In this document: piece by piece, positions 18,314-26,095 of the stretch
Numbering within the stretch: position 1 is the stretch's first letter
Layout: every line of letters begins with the position of its first letter
Source of the DNA: an uncultured Opitutia bacterium
GTDB taxonomy: Bacteria > Verrucomicrobiota > Verrucomicrobiia > Opitutales > Opitutaceae
Direction of reading: 5' to 3'
Assembly (NCBI GenBank): GCA_903862955.1
Contig: CAIPAH010000030.1
Coordinates: 124,001 to 188,000, forward strand
Length of the DNA stretch: 64,000 bases
Notes under the pieces: model-generated
Told to the model about the DNA's origin: nothing
The model's input: the letters and a program-made list of their open reading frames with translations, nothing else
Database searches by the model: none
Position numbers and translations under genes: made by a program

Positions 18314-19273
18314 CTACTTATTGACCTGGTTTTTCAGCGGCTCGCCCTTCAGGCCGCGGACGACTTCCTCGGCGGCGAGCTTTTGTAGGCAGGGGATGCT
18401 GCTCTCGCTATACCAGGCCACGTGCGACGTGATCAGCGCGGTCGCGCACGTGATCAGCGGGTGGTCCTTCTCGAGCGGCTCCTTCTCGTAGACGTCCAGG
18501 CCCGCGCCGGCGATCGTGCCGGCCTTGAGTGCGCCCGCCAACGCGACCGTGTCGACGAGCGGGCCGCGCGCGGTGTTCACGATGATCGCGGTCTTTTTCA
18601 TCAGCGCCAGCCGGCCGCCGTTCACAAAATGCTTCGTCTCCGCCGACAGCGGCAGGTGCAGCGACAGGATGTCGGCGCGGGCAAACAGGTCGCCTAGTTC
18701 CACCTTCTCGACGCCCACCGCGGCCATGGCCTCAGCGGTGACGTAGGGGTCGTAGGCGATGCGCTTGCCGCCAAAACCGGCCATCATCTCATGCGCCGTG
18801 CGCGCGATGCGGCCGAAGCCGGCGGTGGCGAACGTCGACTCGCCCAGCGCCAGCATCGGGCGGTCGGGCGTGATCTTCCACGTGCCGCTGCGGAGCCGAC
18901 GGTCGATCTGCGGGAGCTGCCGCGCCAGCGCGAGCGCCAGCGCCACCGCATGCTCCGCCACCTCGCGGACGCCGTAGTCCGGCACGTTGCACACGGCGAT
19001 GCCCTTGGCCTTCGCCGCGGCCAGATCGACGTTGTCGTAGCCGATGCCGTAGCGGACGATGATCTTGCAGCGCGTTAGCGTCGCGATCACCGCGGCGTTG
19101 ACCGGCGCCCATTGCACGAGGAGAGCGTCGGCGCCCTTCGCCGCGGCGATGACCTCCTCCGGCGTCTTGCACTGCGCGACCACCAGATCCGCCCCCGCGG
19201 CGGCAACGATCGACTCTTCGTGGCGAAGATTTGGAAAACCGTGATCAGTGATGAGAACGCGTGGTTTGGGCAT
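18314..19273 (-). CDS. D-isomer specific 2-hydroxyacid dehydrogenase
   Basis: From MPKPRVLITDHG the protein has 319 residues. The substrate and nucleotide domains are complete: RYGIGYDNVDLAAAKAKGI, a Rossmann turn in ATAGFGRIART, and the catalytic set Arg in NTARGPLVD, Glu in GLDVYEKEPL and His in ITSHVAWYSE. It reduces or oxidises a 2-keto/2-hydroxy acid with NAD(P). In this cluster it may handle a product of sugar-acid breakdown. The Rossmann turn reads GxGxxA instead of GxGxxG, which occurs in the family. A 15-bp palindrome lies just upstream of the start. Confidence 0.92.
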   Translation of the reverse strand: MPKPRVLITDHGFPNLRHEESIVAAAGADLVVAQCKTPEEVIAAAKGADALLVQWAPVNAAVIATLTRCKIIVRYGIGYDNVDLAAAKAKGIAVCNVPDYGVREVAEHAVALALALARQLPQIDRRLRSGTWKITPDRPMLALGESTFATAGFGRIARTAHEMMAGFGGKRIAYDPYVTAEAMAAVGVEKVELGDLFARADILSLHLPLSAETKHFVNGGRLALMKKTAIIVNTARGPLVDTVALAGALKAGTIAGAGLDVYEKEPLEKDHPLITCATALITSHVAWYSESSIPCLQKLAAEEVVRGLKGEPLKNQVNK

Positions 19274-19278
19274 AGATA

Positions 19279-19293
19279 TGAAAGACTCTTTCA
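19279..19293. promoter_or_regulatory. 15-bp palindrome next to the hydroxyacid dehydrogenase start
   Basis: TGAAAGACTCTTTCA is a perfect inverted repeat around one central base. It lies 6 bp upstream of the dehydrogenase ATG. It could be an operator or an mRNA hairpin that affects ribosome access. Confidence 0.4.
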
Positions 19294-19362
19294 ACCGCGA
19301 ATGGACACGAATTATGGCAGGAGCCTTCAGAGGGTCTGGGATTCGCGTTCATTCGCGGTTAA
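19291..19362. repeat. Inverted repeat, AACCGCGAATG family
   Basis: TCAACCGCGAATGGACACGA (from 19291) and its imperfect complement ending TTCATTCGCGGTTAA (to 19362) flank a ~28-bp centre. It fills the gap between the SDR and hydroxyacid dehydrogenase genes. Part of the left arm overlaps the 15-bp palindrome. Confidence 0.65.
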
Positions 19363-19368
19363 GATCGG

Positions 19369-20196
19369 TCACTTCGATCCTGCGATCTTGGTGTTCTGCC
19401 CGAGTCCCTCGGGCCCGAGGCCGTTGTAGCCGCCGTCCACGGGCAGGTCCGTGCCGGTGATGAACGATGCGTCGTCGCTCAGCAGGAAGAGCACCGGGCC
19501 CGCGATCTCGACCGGGTGGCCCATGCGCGCGAGCATGTGAAACTGGCCCCAGATCGGGTCCCAGGTCGCGCGGTCGTTGTTCGCGGCCTTGTCGACCTCG
19601 CGCGTCCAGATCCAGCCGGGGCTGACGCTGTTGACGCGCACCTTGTAGGGCACGAGGTCGAGCGCGGCGCAGCGCGTGAGCTGCGCGACCGCGCCCTTGG
19701 CGGTGTTGTACGTCCAGCGGTTGGGCTGCGCGATCCACGCGGAAATGCTCGAGACGTTCACGATGGCACCCCCGCCCTGCTTCTTCATCGGCTCGGCTAC
19801 CAGCTGGGTGAGCAGCGCGAAGGCGAATGGCCCGACGTTGAACGACCGCTCGAAGTCCTCGCGCGTGGCGTCGAGCCCCTTCGCGATGAACGAAAACGCG
19901 TTGTTCACGAGGCAGTCGATGCGGCCGCATTGCTTCAGCACGTCGGCGACGAGCTGGCGGCAGAACTTCTCGTCGGCCATGTCGCCGGCGAGGATCAGCG
20001 GGTTGAAACCGGCGGCGGCAAACGCGGCGCGTCCGCCCTCGACGTCGGCCGGCAGGCCGGTGACGGCAACGACGGCGCCCTCGCGCAGGAGCTCGAGCGC
20101 GATGGCATGGCCGATGCCATTGGTGCCACCGGTCACGAGGGCGACCTTGCCCTTGAACCGGTTCGGGATCGGGGTGCGGGTGGGGTTTTTAATCAT
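19369..20196 (-). CDS. Short-chain dehydrogenase/reductase (SDR)
   Basis: This 275-residue classical SDR has the cofactor motif TGGTNGIG (22-29), NNAF (98-101), catalytic Ser in NVSSIS (150) and YNTAK with Tyr163 and Lys167. RVNSVSPGWI and TGTDLPVDGGYNG complete the pattern. It uses NAD(P)H to oxidise or reduce an alcohol/ketone; in sugar pathways such enzymes act as sugar 1-dehydrogenases or keto-acid dehydrogenases. It sits between a P-loop kinase gene (23 bp upstream) and the hydroxyacid dehydrogenase gene, all on the minus strand. Confidence 0.92.
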   Translation of the reverse strand: MIKNPTRTPIPNRFKGKVALVTGGTNGIGHAIALELLREGAVVAVTGLPADVEGGRAAFAAAGFNPLILAGDMADEKFCRQLVADVLKQCGRIDCLVNNAFSFIAKGLDATREDFERSFNVGPFAFALLTQLVAEPMKKQGGGAIVNVSSISAWIAQPNRWTYNTAKGAVAQLTRCAALDLVPYKVRVNSVSPGWIWTREVDKAANNDRATWDPIWGQFHMLARMGHPVEIAGPVLFLLSDDASFITGTDLPVDGGYNGLGPEGLGQNTKIAGSK

Positions 20197-20219
20197 GGGG
20201 TCGGGGAATTCAGGGACGC

Positions 20220-20810
20220 TCAGAGGAGGGGAAACTTGAAGCGCTGGATGATGCGATCGGCAGTTTGTGCAGTTGAGAGCTGGGTCGTTTCGAGACGAAA
20301 ATAATCCGGTCGATGATCGAAGGCCCCTTGCGAGCTTAACTGATAGCGGGCGTCGGTTTCCAAGAGGTTCTTTCGGGAAAAAGTAAGGTCACGCTTGAAG
20401 GGCTTCTCGGCGAGGCGGAATTCCGTCTCGTTACGCCTCAGCCGCTCGGCCTGGGACGCCTCCAGTTCTGCAAATGCAACCGGCGCGCCTTTTTTCCGAA
20501 AAATATCCGCCAGGCTCTCCACGTGTTCGCCATCCTTGGGGTCGTTGAAGGCCCAGACATAGGTGAAGATCAGCCCGGGCAGGCTGCTCTCCGCCACCTC
20601 CTCGAAAATCCGGCGCCGAAACTCTCCCACCAGGCGCTGGAAGGCCGGGCTTTCATAAGGGAAAAATCGCAGGACGAGATCAATGGTCTGGTGGTTGTGG
20701 AACAGGCGAAAGCCGGTCCGGCGGGCGATTTCATACCCCACCGTCATCTTGCCAACTGCCGGCGGCCCAATGATGAACAGCAGCGACGGACTGGAATTTG
20801 CCGGTGCCAT
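20220..20810 (-). CDS. P-loop NTPase, kinase-like
   Basis: The 196-residue protein (start MAPANSSPSLLFIIG) has a Walker A, GPPAVGKMTVG, near residues 15-25 and a small-molecule kinase-like layout: FHNHQTIDLVLRFFPYES, EVAESSLPGLIFTYVWAFNDPKD and an Arg-rich lid EASQAERLRRNETEF. It resembles shikimate/chloramphenicol-kinase-like P-loop proteins, but no substrate is evident. Its base composition is visibly lower in GC than that of its neighbours. It is placed between two dehydrogenase genes, 36 bp after the zinc dehydrogenase stop. Confidence 0.78.
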   Translation of the reverse strand: MAPANSSPSLLFIIGPPAVGKMTVGYEIARRTGFRLFHNHQTIDLVLRFFPYESPAFQRLVGEFRRRIFEEVAESSLPGLIFTYVWAFNDPKDGEHVESLADIFRKKGAPVAFAELEASQAERLRRNETEFRLAEKPFKRDLTFSRKNLLETDARYQLSSQGAFDHRPDYFRLETTQLSTAQTADRIIQRFKFPLL

Positions 20811-20846
20811 TGGGTGGGCCCTCAAGACTTGCTCCGCGGCGTGATC

Positions 20847-21863
20847 CTACGGGCAGATGACTGCCTTGATGTCGTTGCCCTTCGCGGCGACCATGCGCTT
20901 GAACGCCTCGACACCCTGTTCCAACGGGAAGCGCTGCACCCACGTGAGCGCGTCCACCTGGCCCGACGCCATGAGCTGCAGCGCGTGCGCGAGCTCCTCA
21001 ATCGTCGCGGCGTAGGTGCCGAGAATCTGTTTCTCGGGCAGCGTGACGTTGTAGGAATCGAAGGTCAGCGTGTTCTCGTGCAGGCCGATCCAGACGGTGA
21101 CGCCGCCCGGACGCAGGGCGTCGAGCGACGTCTTCTTGGTCACCGACGCGCCCACGGCGTCGATCACGAGGTCGGCGCCCTCCCCGCCCGTCAGCTCCTG
21201 CATCACCTTGGCCGGGTCCTGCGCGCGGGAATTGATCACGCCCGCCGCGCCGAGCTTCTTCGCCACGGCCAGACGCTCGGGGCTGAGGTCGGCGACATGG
21301 ACCTTCGAGCCGCGGAGCACCTGCAGCGCCTGCTGGGTGAAAAGTCCGATCGGGCCCGCGCCGATGACGAGCACGGTCGCCGCCGGGTAATGCTTCGTGA
21401 GGTTCACGATGTGGATGCCATTGGCCAGCGGCTCGGCCAGCGAGGCGGCCTCGGCGGGGAGATTCTCGGGCCAGGGAATCAGGCAGCGCGCGGGCACATT
21501 GACGTATTCCGCAAACGCGCCGGGCCGATGCATGCCGAAAATCTGGCGTGTGGCGCAGAGATGCGTGTCGCCGCGCGTGCAGCGCACGCACTTGCCGCAG
21601 GGCACAAGCGAGTTGCTGACGACGCGCGCACCCTGCTTCACGTTGCGGACATCCGCGCCGAGTTCGGCGACGGTGCCGCAGAACTCGTGGCCCATCACCA
21701 GCGGCGGCGGACGGCGCGGGCTGTGGTTCTTGAACGACTCGAGTTCGCTGCCGCAAATGCCGCACGCGGCCACCTTCAGTCTCACCTCGTCCGGCTTCGG
21801 CGGGGTGACGTCGAGGTCGCGGATTTCCAACTGGTCAAACGCCGGGTATTGCAGGACGCGCAT
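20847..21863 (-). CDS. Zinc-dependent alcohol/sugar dehydrogenase (MDR family)
   Basis: The 338-residue medium-chain dehydrogenase has catalytic zinc ligands C37 (CGICGSE) and H59-E60 (MGHEFCG). Structural zinc cysteines lie at 89, 92, 95 and 103 (PCGKCVRC...HLC). The NAD(P) turn is VIGAGPIGLF. It resembles sorbitol/threonine/galactitol dehydrogenases and probably oxidises a sugar alcohol or sugar acid. It is the first gene of the minus-strand run 21863-16973, so it may lead an operon for oxidative sugar breakdown. Confidence 0.93.
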   Translation of the reverse strand: MRVLQYPAFDQLEIRDLDVTPPKPDEVRLKVAACGICGSELESFKNHSPRRPPPLVMGHEFCGTVAELGADVRNVKQGARVVSNSLVPCGKCVRCTRGDTHLCATRQIFGMHRPGAFAEYVNVPARCLIPWPENLPAEAASLAEPLANGIHIVNLTKHYPAATVLVIGAGPIGLFTQQALQVLRGSKVHVADLSPERLAVAKKLGAAGVINSRAQDPAKVMQELTGGEGADLVIDAVGASVTKKTSLDALRPGGVTVWIGLHENTLTFDSYNVTLPEKQILGTYAATIEELAHALQLMASGQVDALTWVQRFPLEQGVEAFKRMVAAKGNDIKAVICP

Positions 21864-21940
21864 GGGAGGTTTTCTGGGTGCCCGTCAGTGTGCCGGAAAG
21901 CAAGGCGAAGCCGCATGAAAATTCGAGGCCGCGGAGGGAT

Positions 21941-22097
21941 GGCCGCAAAGAGGCGCAAGATGTGGTGGTCGATTTCCACATCGACGATTGGTCTCCGTAG
22001 CGTCGTGCGAGCACGGAAGGGCCGTTAGTCGTCGATGTGGAAATCGACGACCACCTTGGGCTTCTTTTTTTGCGCCCGCTTGTGCCTCTTTGTGGCC
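21941..22097. repeat. 157-bp palindromic element (left copy, flanks epimerase gene)
   Basis: Outer arms GGCCGCAAAGAGGCGCAAGA and the complement ending GCCTCTTTGTGGCC surround inner arms carrying GTCGATTTCCACATCGAC. The centre is TTGGTCTCCGTAGCGTCGTG. A second copy in the same orientation lies at 23379-23544. The gap 21864-22114 contains nothing else recognisable. Confidence 0.8.
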
Positions 22098-22114
22098 AAC
22101 GCTTCCGTCTCCGC

Positions 22115-23305
22115 TCAGGCCTTTTCCTCCAGCAATTTCCAGCAATACCACTGCATCCGCGGCAGGTGGAACGGGCCTTTCCACGTGTTGCCCTTCAGCG
22201 CCGAGGACACGCTGCCGTCGCGGTGAAGGTAGCCATACCACTCGCCGTGTTCGCGGTCCGGGAAATGTGCGTAGGCCCAGTCGTGCACGAGCCGGTGCCA
22301 TTCCGCATACTTCGCGTCCCCCGTCAGCTGCTCGGCCAGCAGCGTGGCGATGATCGCCTCGTTCTGCGGCCACCAGAATTTCATGTCGTGCCAGTATTCC
22401 TGCACGGGCCGCTCCAGCACATCGACGTTGTAAAGGATGCCACCCTGTTCGCTGTCCCAGCCGCGCGCCCACATCCAGTCGAGGATCGTGAGGCCCAGCT
22501 TCAGCAGGCGCGGGTCGCGTCCGCGCAGCTTCGCCTCGTGCAGGATGAACCACGCGGCCTCGATGGCGTGACCGGGGTTGAGCTGGCGGCCGTCAAAATG
22601 ATCGAGGAACTCGCCGTTCGCGCCGGCCACTTCCAGCAGCGCGGACAGCTCCGGTTTCAGGAAATAGCGCTCGATCTCCCCGATCGCGCGGTCGATCCAC
22701 TGCGTGCAGGTCGCGCCCTCCGCCGTGATCTCGCCGAGATGCGCGCGCAGTTCCTGCGCCGTCACGATCGTGATCATCCGGTTCGCCAGCCCCTGTATGG
22801 GTCGCGTATTCGGATCCGTTTTCGGCGCCATCACCCCCGGCGTGTAGGTGTGATGCAGGAAGGTTGCCCACGCTTTCACGGCGTCTTCCTTCGCACGCGC
22901 CTCGCCCGTCGCCTTCGCATACGCCGCGAACGCGATGGCGGCAAAGCACTCGCTGTAAACGTAGCGCCGCATGCGCAGCGGCCGGCCGTCGCGGGTGACC
23001 GTGAAATACATCTTCCCGTCCGGCCCGTAGCCGTGACGGCGGAGAAAATCGAGACACGAGCCGGCGAATTCCAGCCATTCCGGCCGCCGGCCGGCGGTGA
23101 GATACGCGGTGGCGAACATCCATGCCGCGCGACCTTGGAACCAGATGGACTTGTCCGACTCGATCAGCGCCCCGTCCCGCCCCAGACCCGTCAGCACGCC
23201 CCCGTGCTCCCGGTCCCAGCCGTGGCGGAGCCAGAACGGCAGGACATCGTTCAGCAGGCCATCGCGATAGGTCGCAATCAGTTCGGCGCGGCGCGACGAG
23301 TTCAT
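22115..23305 (-). CDS. N-acylglucosamine 2-epimerase (AGE) family protein
   Basis: The 396-residue protein is an (alpha/alpha)6 barrel of AGE type. Active-site candidates are R59 (WFQGRAAWMF), H246 and E249 (NPGHAIEAAWF), E316 (WWPQNEAI) and the terminal His in KGPFHLPR. Family activities include N-acetylglucosamine/N-acetylmannosamine epimerisation, cellobiose 2-epimerase and mannose isomerase; sequence alone does not decide among them. It is cytosolic. The gene is bracketed by two long palindromic elements, the near one 17 bp past the stop and the other 73 bp before the start. Confidence 0.9.
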   Translation of the reverse strand: MNSSRRAELIATYRDGLLNDVLPFWLRHGWDREHGGVLTGLGRDGALIESDKSIWFQGRAAWMFATAYLTAGRRPEWLEFAGSCLDFLRRHGYGPDGKMYFTVTRDGRPLRMRRYVYSECFAAIAFAAYAKATGEARAKEDAVKAWATFLHHTYTPGVMAPKTDPNTRPIQGLANRMITIVTAQELRAHLGEITAEGATCTQWIDRAIGEIERYFLKPELSALLEVAGANGEFLDHFDGRQLNPGHAIEAAWFILHEAKLRGRDPRLLKLGLTILDWMWARGWDSEQGGILYNVDVLERPVQEYWHDMKFWWPQNEAIIATLLAEQLTGDAKYAEWHRLVHDWAYAHFPDREHGEWYGYLHRDGSVSSALKGNTWKGPFHLPRMQWYCWKLLEEKA

Positions 23306-23378
23306 GGCAGAGGACGAGTCTGACCCGCCTGGGGCTGGGCGTCATTCTTTTTCCAGCCGAGCGCACTCGATCGGAGTT

Positions 23379-23544
23379 GGCCACAAAGAGGCGCAAGCGG
23401 GCGCAAGAAAGAGACCTGAGGTGGTCGTCGATTTCCCCATCGATGACTGGTCTCCGTTGCGTCGTGAGAGCGTGGAACGGCCGTAAGTCGTCGATGGGGA
23501 AATCGACGACCACCTTTTTGCGCTTCTTGTGCCTCTTCGCGGCC
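23379..23544. repeat. 166-bp palindromic element (right copy) and rest of the gap
   Basis: The copy keeps the layout of 21941-22097: GGCCACAAAGAGGCGCAAG outside, GTCGATTTCCCCATCGA inside and CTGGTCTCCGTTGCGTCGTG in the centre. Where the left copy has CCACATCGA paired with TCGATGTGG, this one has CCCCATCGA paired with TCGATGGGG, so pairing is kept. The 357-bp gap 23306-23662 holds no gene; beyond the element it shows two short hairpins (CCAGTG...CACTGG and CGCCCC...GGGGCG). Confidence 0.8.
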
Positions 23545-23662
23545 AACTCGCTCTCCCGCCGCCCAGTGGTTGCCGGTCACTGGCATTGGTAAATAAACGC
23601 CCCTGACACGGGGCGGGCTTGTGTTTGCCCGGGAAAATCTTTCGCGTTGGGCACCTTTCCCA

Positions 23663-26017
23663 ATGAGTTCCGCCACCTCCCCCGTTGCTGCGTTGAACAT
23701 CCGCAGCGTGTCGTATCCCGCCTTCGCCAAGACTACGGCGGGCAAGCCCTTCTCGGGCGCGCCGGTCGAAAAGACCGCGGCCGAGGAACTGGCCCGGCTC
23801 GCCGGCGTCACCGCGACCGCCGCGTCCCGGCCCGGCAAGGGCGTCAACGTCGCCCTCGCCTCCCGCCGCTGGGCCAAGGTCAAGGGCGCGCCCGCCGACG
23901 GCGGCTGGCTCTGGCTGCGCCTCACCGACACCGGCGCCGGCGAGATCACCGCCAGCGAACCCGCCTTCCTCTACGCCGCCGTCCGCCTGCTCGCGAACGG
24001 CCTCAGTCACGTTTCCCGCGCCAAGCTCGAGGCGGGCCTGCTGATCAAGGGCGCGTTCGACATGAACCGCCCGATCTCCGACAGCTGCCTCACGCAATAC
24101 TGGCGGACCGCGCGCAACTTCAATCCCGAGCAATACGTCGCCACGCTCGCCGAGAGCGGCTTCACCCACCTCGAGGTCAACGGCCTCCAGGCCCACATGC
24201 CTTACGAGGACTCGGTCGCGTCGGAATACTACGCGCAGTTTTACACCTACAGCCCGGGCTTCAACCACTTCGTCGACACGCCGCTCACGCAGGGCATCTG
24301 GCCCGCGCATTATCTCGAGGCCAACCTCAACCAGCTCATCAAACTCGCCGACCTCGGCCGGAAATACGGCCTCAAGCCCGGCGTCTGCATGTTCGAGCCG
24401 CGCACGCTGCCCGAGCGCTTCTTCGCCCGCTACCCGACGCTCCGCGGCGCCCGCGTTGACCACCCGTTCCGCTCCCGTCTGCCGCGCTATTGCCTCGCGC
24501 AGGATCACCCCGTCACCAAGCAGCACTACCGCGCCGCCATCCAGGCGCTGATCAAGCGCGTGCCGGACCTGAGCTACATGTCCGTCTGGACCAACGACAG
24601 CGGCGCCGGCTTCGAACACACGGGCTCGCTCTACGTCGGCCGCAACGGCGGGCCCTACATGATCCGCGAGTGGCGCAACCACGACAAGGTCGCCCAAGCC
24701 GCCGGCGAAAGCATCGTCCGCTACCTGCGCAACCTCCAGTCCGCCGCCGCCGAGCTCAACCCCGACTTCGACATCATTCTCCGCATCGAGCCGTTCAAAC
24801 TCGAGCAGGACCACATCAAGGCCGGCATGGGCAACCACGTTACCTGGGAGGCGCCCTCGCTCCTCGTCCGCGGCTACCACCTGCCCTACACCCATCCGCG
24901 CTACCCCGAGATGGGCGGCGTCGCCAGCAGCGCGCTCCACCCGGAGCTGGATGCCAGCGAGAAGGTCGTGCTCAACGACTCGCGCAAGAAGGACGTCGAC
25001 CCGCTCCTCTACTACTCGGCCGGCATGACCGCCAACTACGAGCCGCTCATCGGCCTGCCGTATCCGCGTATGCTGCACCGCAAGCTCGCGTCGATGCGCG
25101 AGACCGGCCTCAAGCGCATCAGCGCCCTCGGCGGCCTCGCCAACACCACCGCCACACCCTACTGGCCCAACCCCGCCATCCTCGCCGCCGGGCAGTTCAC
25201 GCCGAAGGTTTCCATCGACGACGTGTTGCTCGCCACCGCGCAGCGCTTTGTCGGCGATAAGTTCGCGCCGAAGCTGGTCGCCGCGTGGGACGCGTTCGAG
25301 ACCGCCATGAGCTGGCAGCCGCCCGTGCCGCTGTTCACCGGCTTCGGCTTCTGCTGGCAGCGCACCTTCGACCGGCCCTACGTGCCCGACATCGAGGCCA
25401 TCCCGTCCAAGGAGCGCGCCTACTACGAGCGCCACGGCTGCTTCCAGCACAACAACCCCGGGATTAACGATCTCGGCAAGGATGTGCTCTTCGACCTCGT
25501 CACCCGCGAATACGGCGCCAAGGCCTCGGCGGCGTTCGACAACAATGTCCTGCCCCGCCTCGAGAAGCTGCTCGCGACGCTCTCGAAACTCGCGACGCAG
25601 GCGGCCGGCGACGCCCGGGCCCAGGCGGTATTTGTCGACCTGCTCGATCGGGCCCGCGCCTACCGCGCGTGGTGCACCTCGCTCCGCACCGTGTGCGCCT
25701 GGTGCGCGCACGTCTACGGCTACCTCGAGAGCAAGACTGCGGCCGAAAAGAAAAAACACGAGAAGCTGCTGCAGGCCGCCATCGACGTCGAGCTGGCCAA
25801 CACCGAGAACCTCATCGCGCTGCTCGACGAAGGCCGCACGGAGGTGCTGGTGACCTCAGGCGTGGCCAACAACACGTTCTTCTACGGCGAGGACCTGCCC
25901 GAACTGCTGCGCGAAAAGATCCGGCTGATGAAAAAGTATCGCCACCACAAGCCGCGTATCGACAAGGGCATCCTTTGGCGCCCCATCCCCGGCGCCCAGT
26001 GGCCGAAGTTCGACTGA
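23663..26017 (+). CDS. Glycosidase-like TIM-barrel protein, family uncertain
   Basis: The 784-residue product (start MSSATSPVAALNIR; the GTG at 23621 is an alternative) has no signal peptide. Residues ~30-120 resemble the alpha/beta N-terminal domain that precedes many GH20/GH67-type barrels (AAEELARL...FLYAAVRLLANGL). The central part looks like a (beta/alpha)8 barrel: GAFDMNRPISDS, TLAESGFTHLEVNGLQ, YGLKPGVCMFEP, SYMSVWTNDSGAGFEH, FDIILRIEPFK. The C-terminal ~200 residues are helical. I infer a cytosolic carbohydrate-active enzyme without naming a family. Bases 23719-23747, coding AFAKTTAGK, match an intergenic hairpin repeat. Confidence 0.7.
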   Translation: MSSATSPVAALNIRSVSYPAFAKTTAGKPFSGAPVEKTAAEELARLAGVTATAASRPGKGVNVALASRRWAKVKGAPADGGWLWLRLTDTGAGEITASEPAFLYAAVRLLANGLSHVSRAKLEAGLLIKGAFDMNRPISDSCLTQYWRTARNFNPEQYVATLAESGFTHLEVNGLQAHMPYEDSVASEYYAQFYTYSPGFNHFVDTPLTQGIWPAHYLEANLNQLIKLADLGRKYGLKPGVCMFEPRTLPERFFARYPTLRGARVDHPFRSRLPRYCLAQDHPVTKQHYRAAIQALIKRVPDLSYMSVWTNDSGAGFEHTGSLYVGRNGGPYMIREWRNHDKVAQAAGESIVRYLRNLQSAAAELNPDFDIILRIEPFKLEQDHIKAGMGNHVTWEAPSLLVRGYHLPYTHPRYPEMGGVASSALHPELDASEKVVLNDSRKKDVDPLLYYSAGMTANYEPLIGLPYPRMLHRKLASMRETGLKRISALGGLANTTATPYWPNPAILAAGQFTPKVSIDDVLLATAQRFVGDKFAPKLVAAWDAFETAMSWQPPVPLFTGFGFCWQRTFDRPYVPDIEAIPSKERAYYERHGCFQHNNPGINDLGKDVLFDLVTREYGAKASAAFDNNVLPRLEKLLATLSKLATQAAGDARAQAVFVDLLDRARAYRAWCTSLRTVCAWCAHVYGYLESKTAAEKKKHEKLLQAAIDVELANTENLIALLDEGRTEVLVTSGVANNTFFYGEDLPELLREKIRLMKKYRHHKPRIDKGILWRPIPGAQWPKFD
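23719..23747. repeat. Hairpin repeat unit inside a coding sequence
   Basis: This 29-bp stretch differs at only two positions from the intergenic unit at 8798-8826. It is read in frame as part of the N-terminal segment of the glycosidase-like protein (residues ~19-28). Confidence 0.7.
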
Positions 26018-26035
26018 GTGGGTTTCCCTTCGCAA

Positions 26036-26086
26036 GACACGCAAACGAAAGCCGATCCGTTGTCCACGGATCGGCTTTCGCGTGTC
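26036..26086. terminator. Strong bidirectional hairpin between convergent genes
   Basis: CGAAAGCCGATCCGT (26046-26060) and ACGGATCGGCTTTCG (26066-26080) form a perfect 15-bp stem with a TGTCC loop. GACACG/CGTGTC extends it on the outside with a small bulge. Its position between the ends of the glycosidase-like and AraC genes suits termination of both. There is no long T-run. Confidence 0.75.
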
Positions 26087-26095
26087 TCGTGGTGA

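Noticed and set aside
21941-23544. A CRISPR-like or insertion-sequence structure around the epimerase gene.
   Set aside because: Only two copies are present, there are no regular spacers and no transposase or cas gene; a palindromic element pair is the simpler reading.
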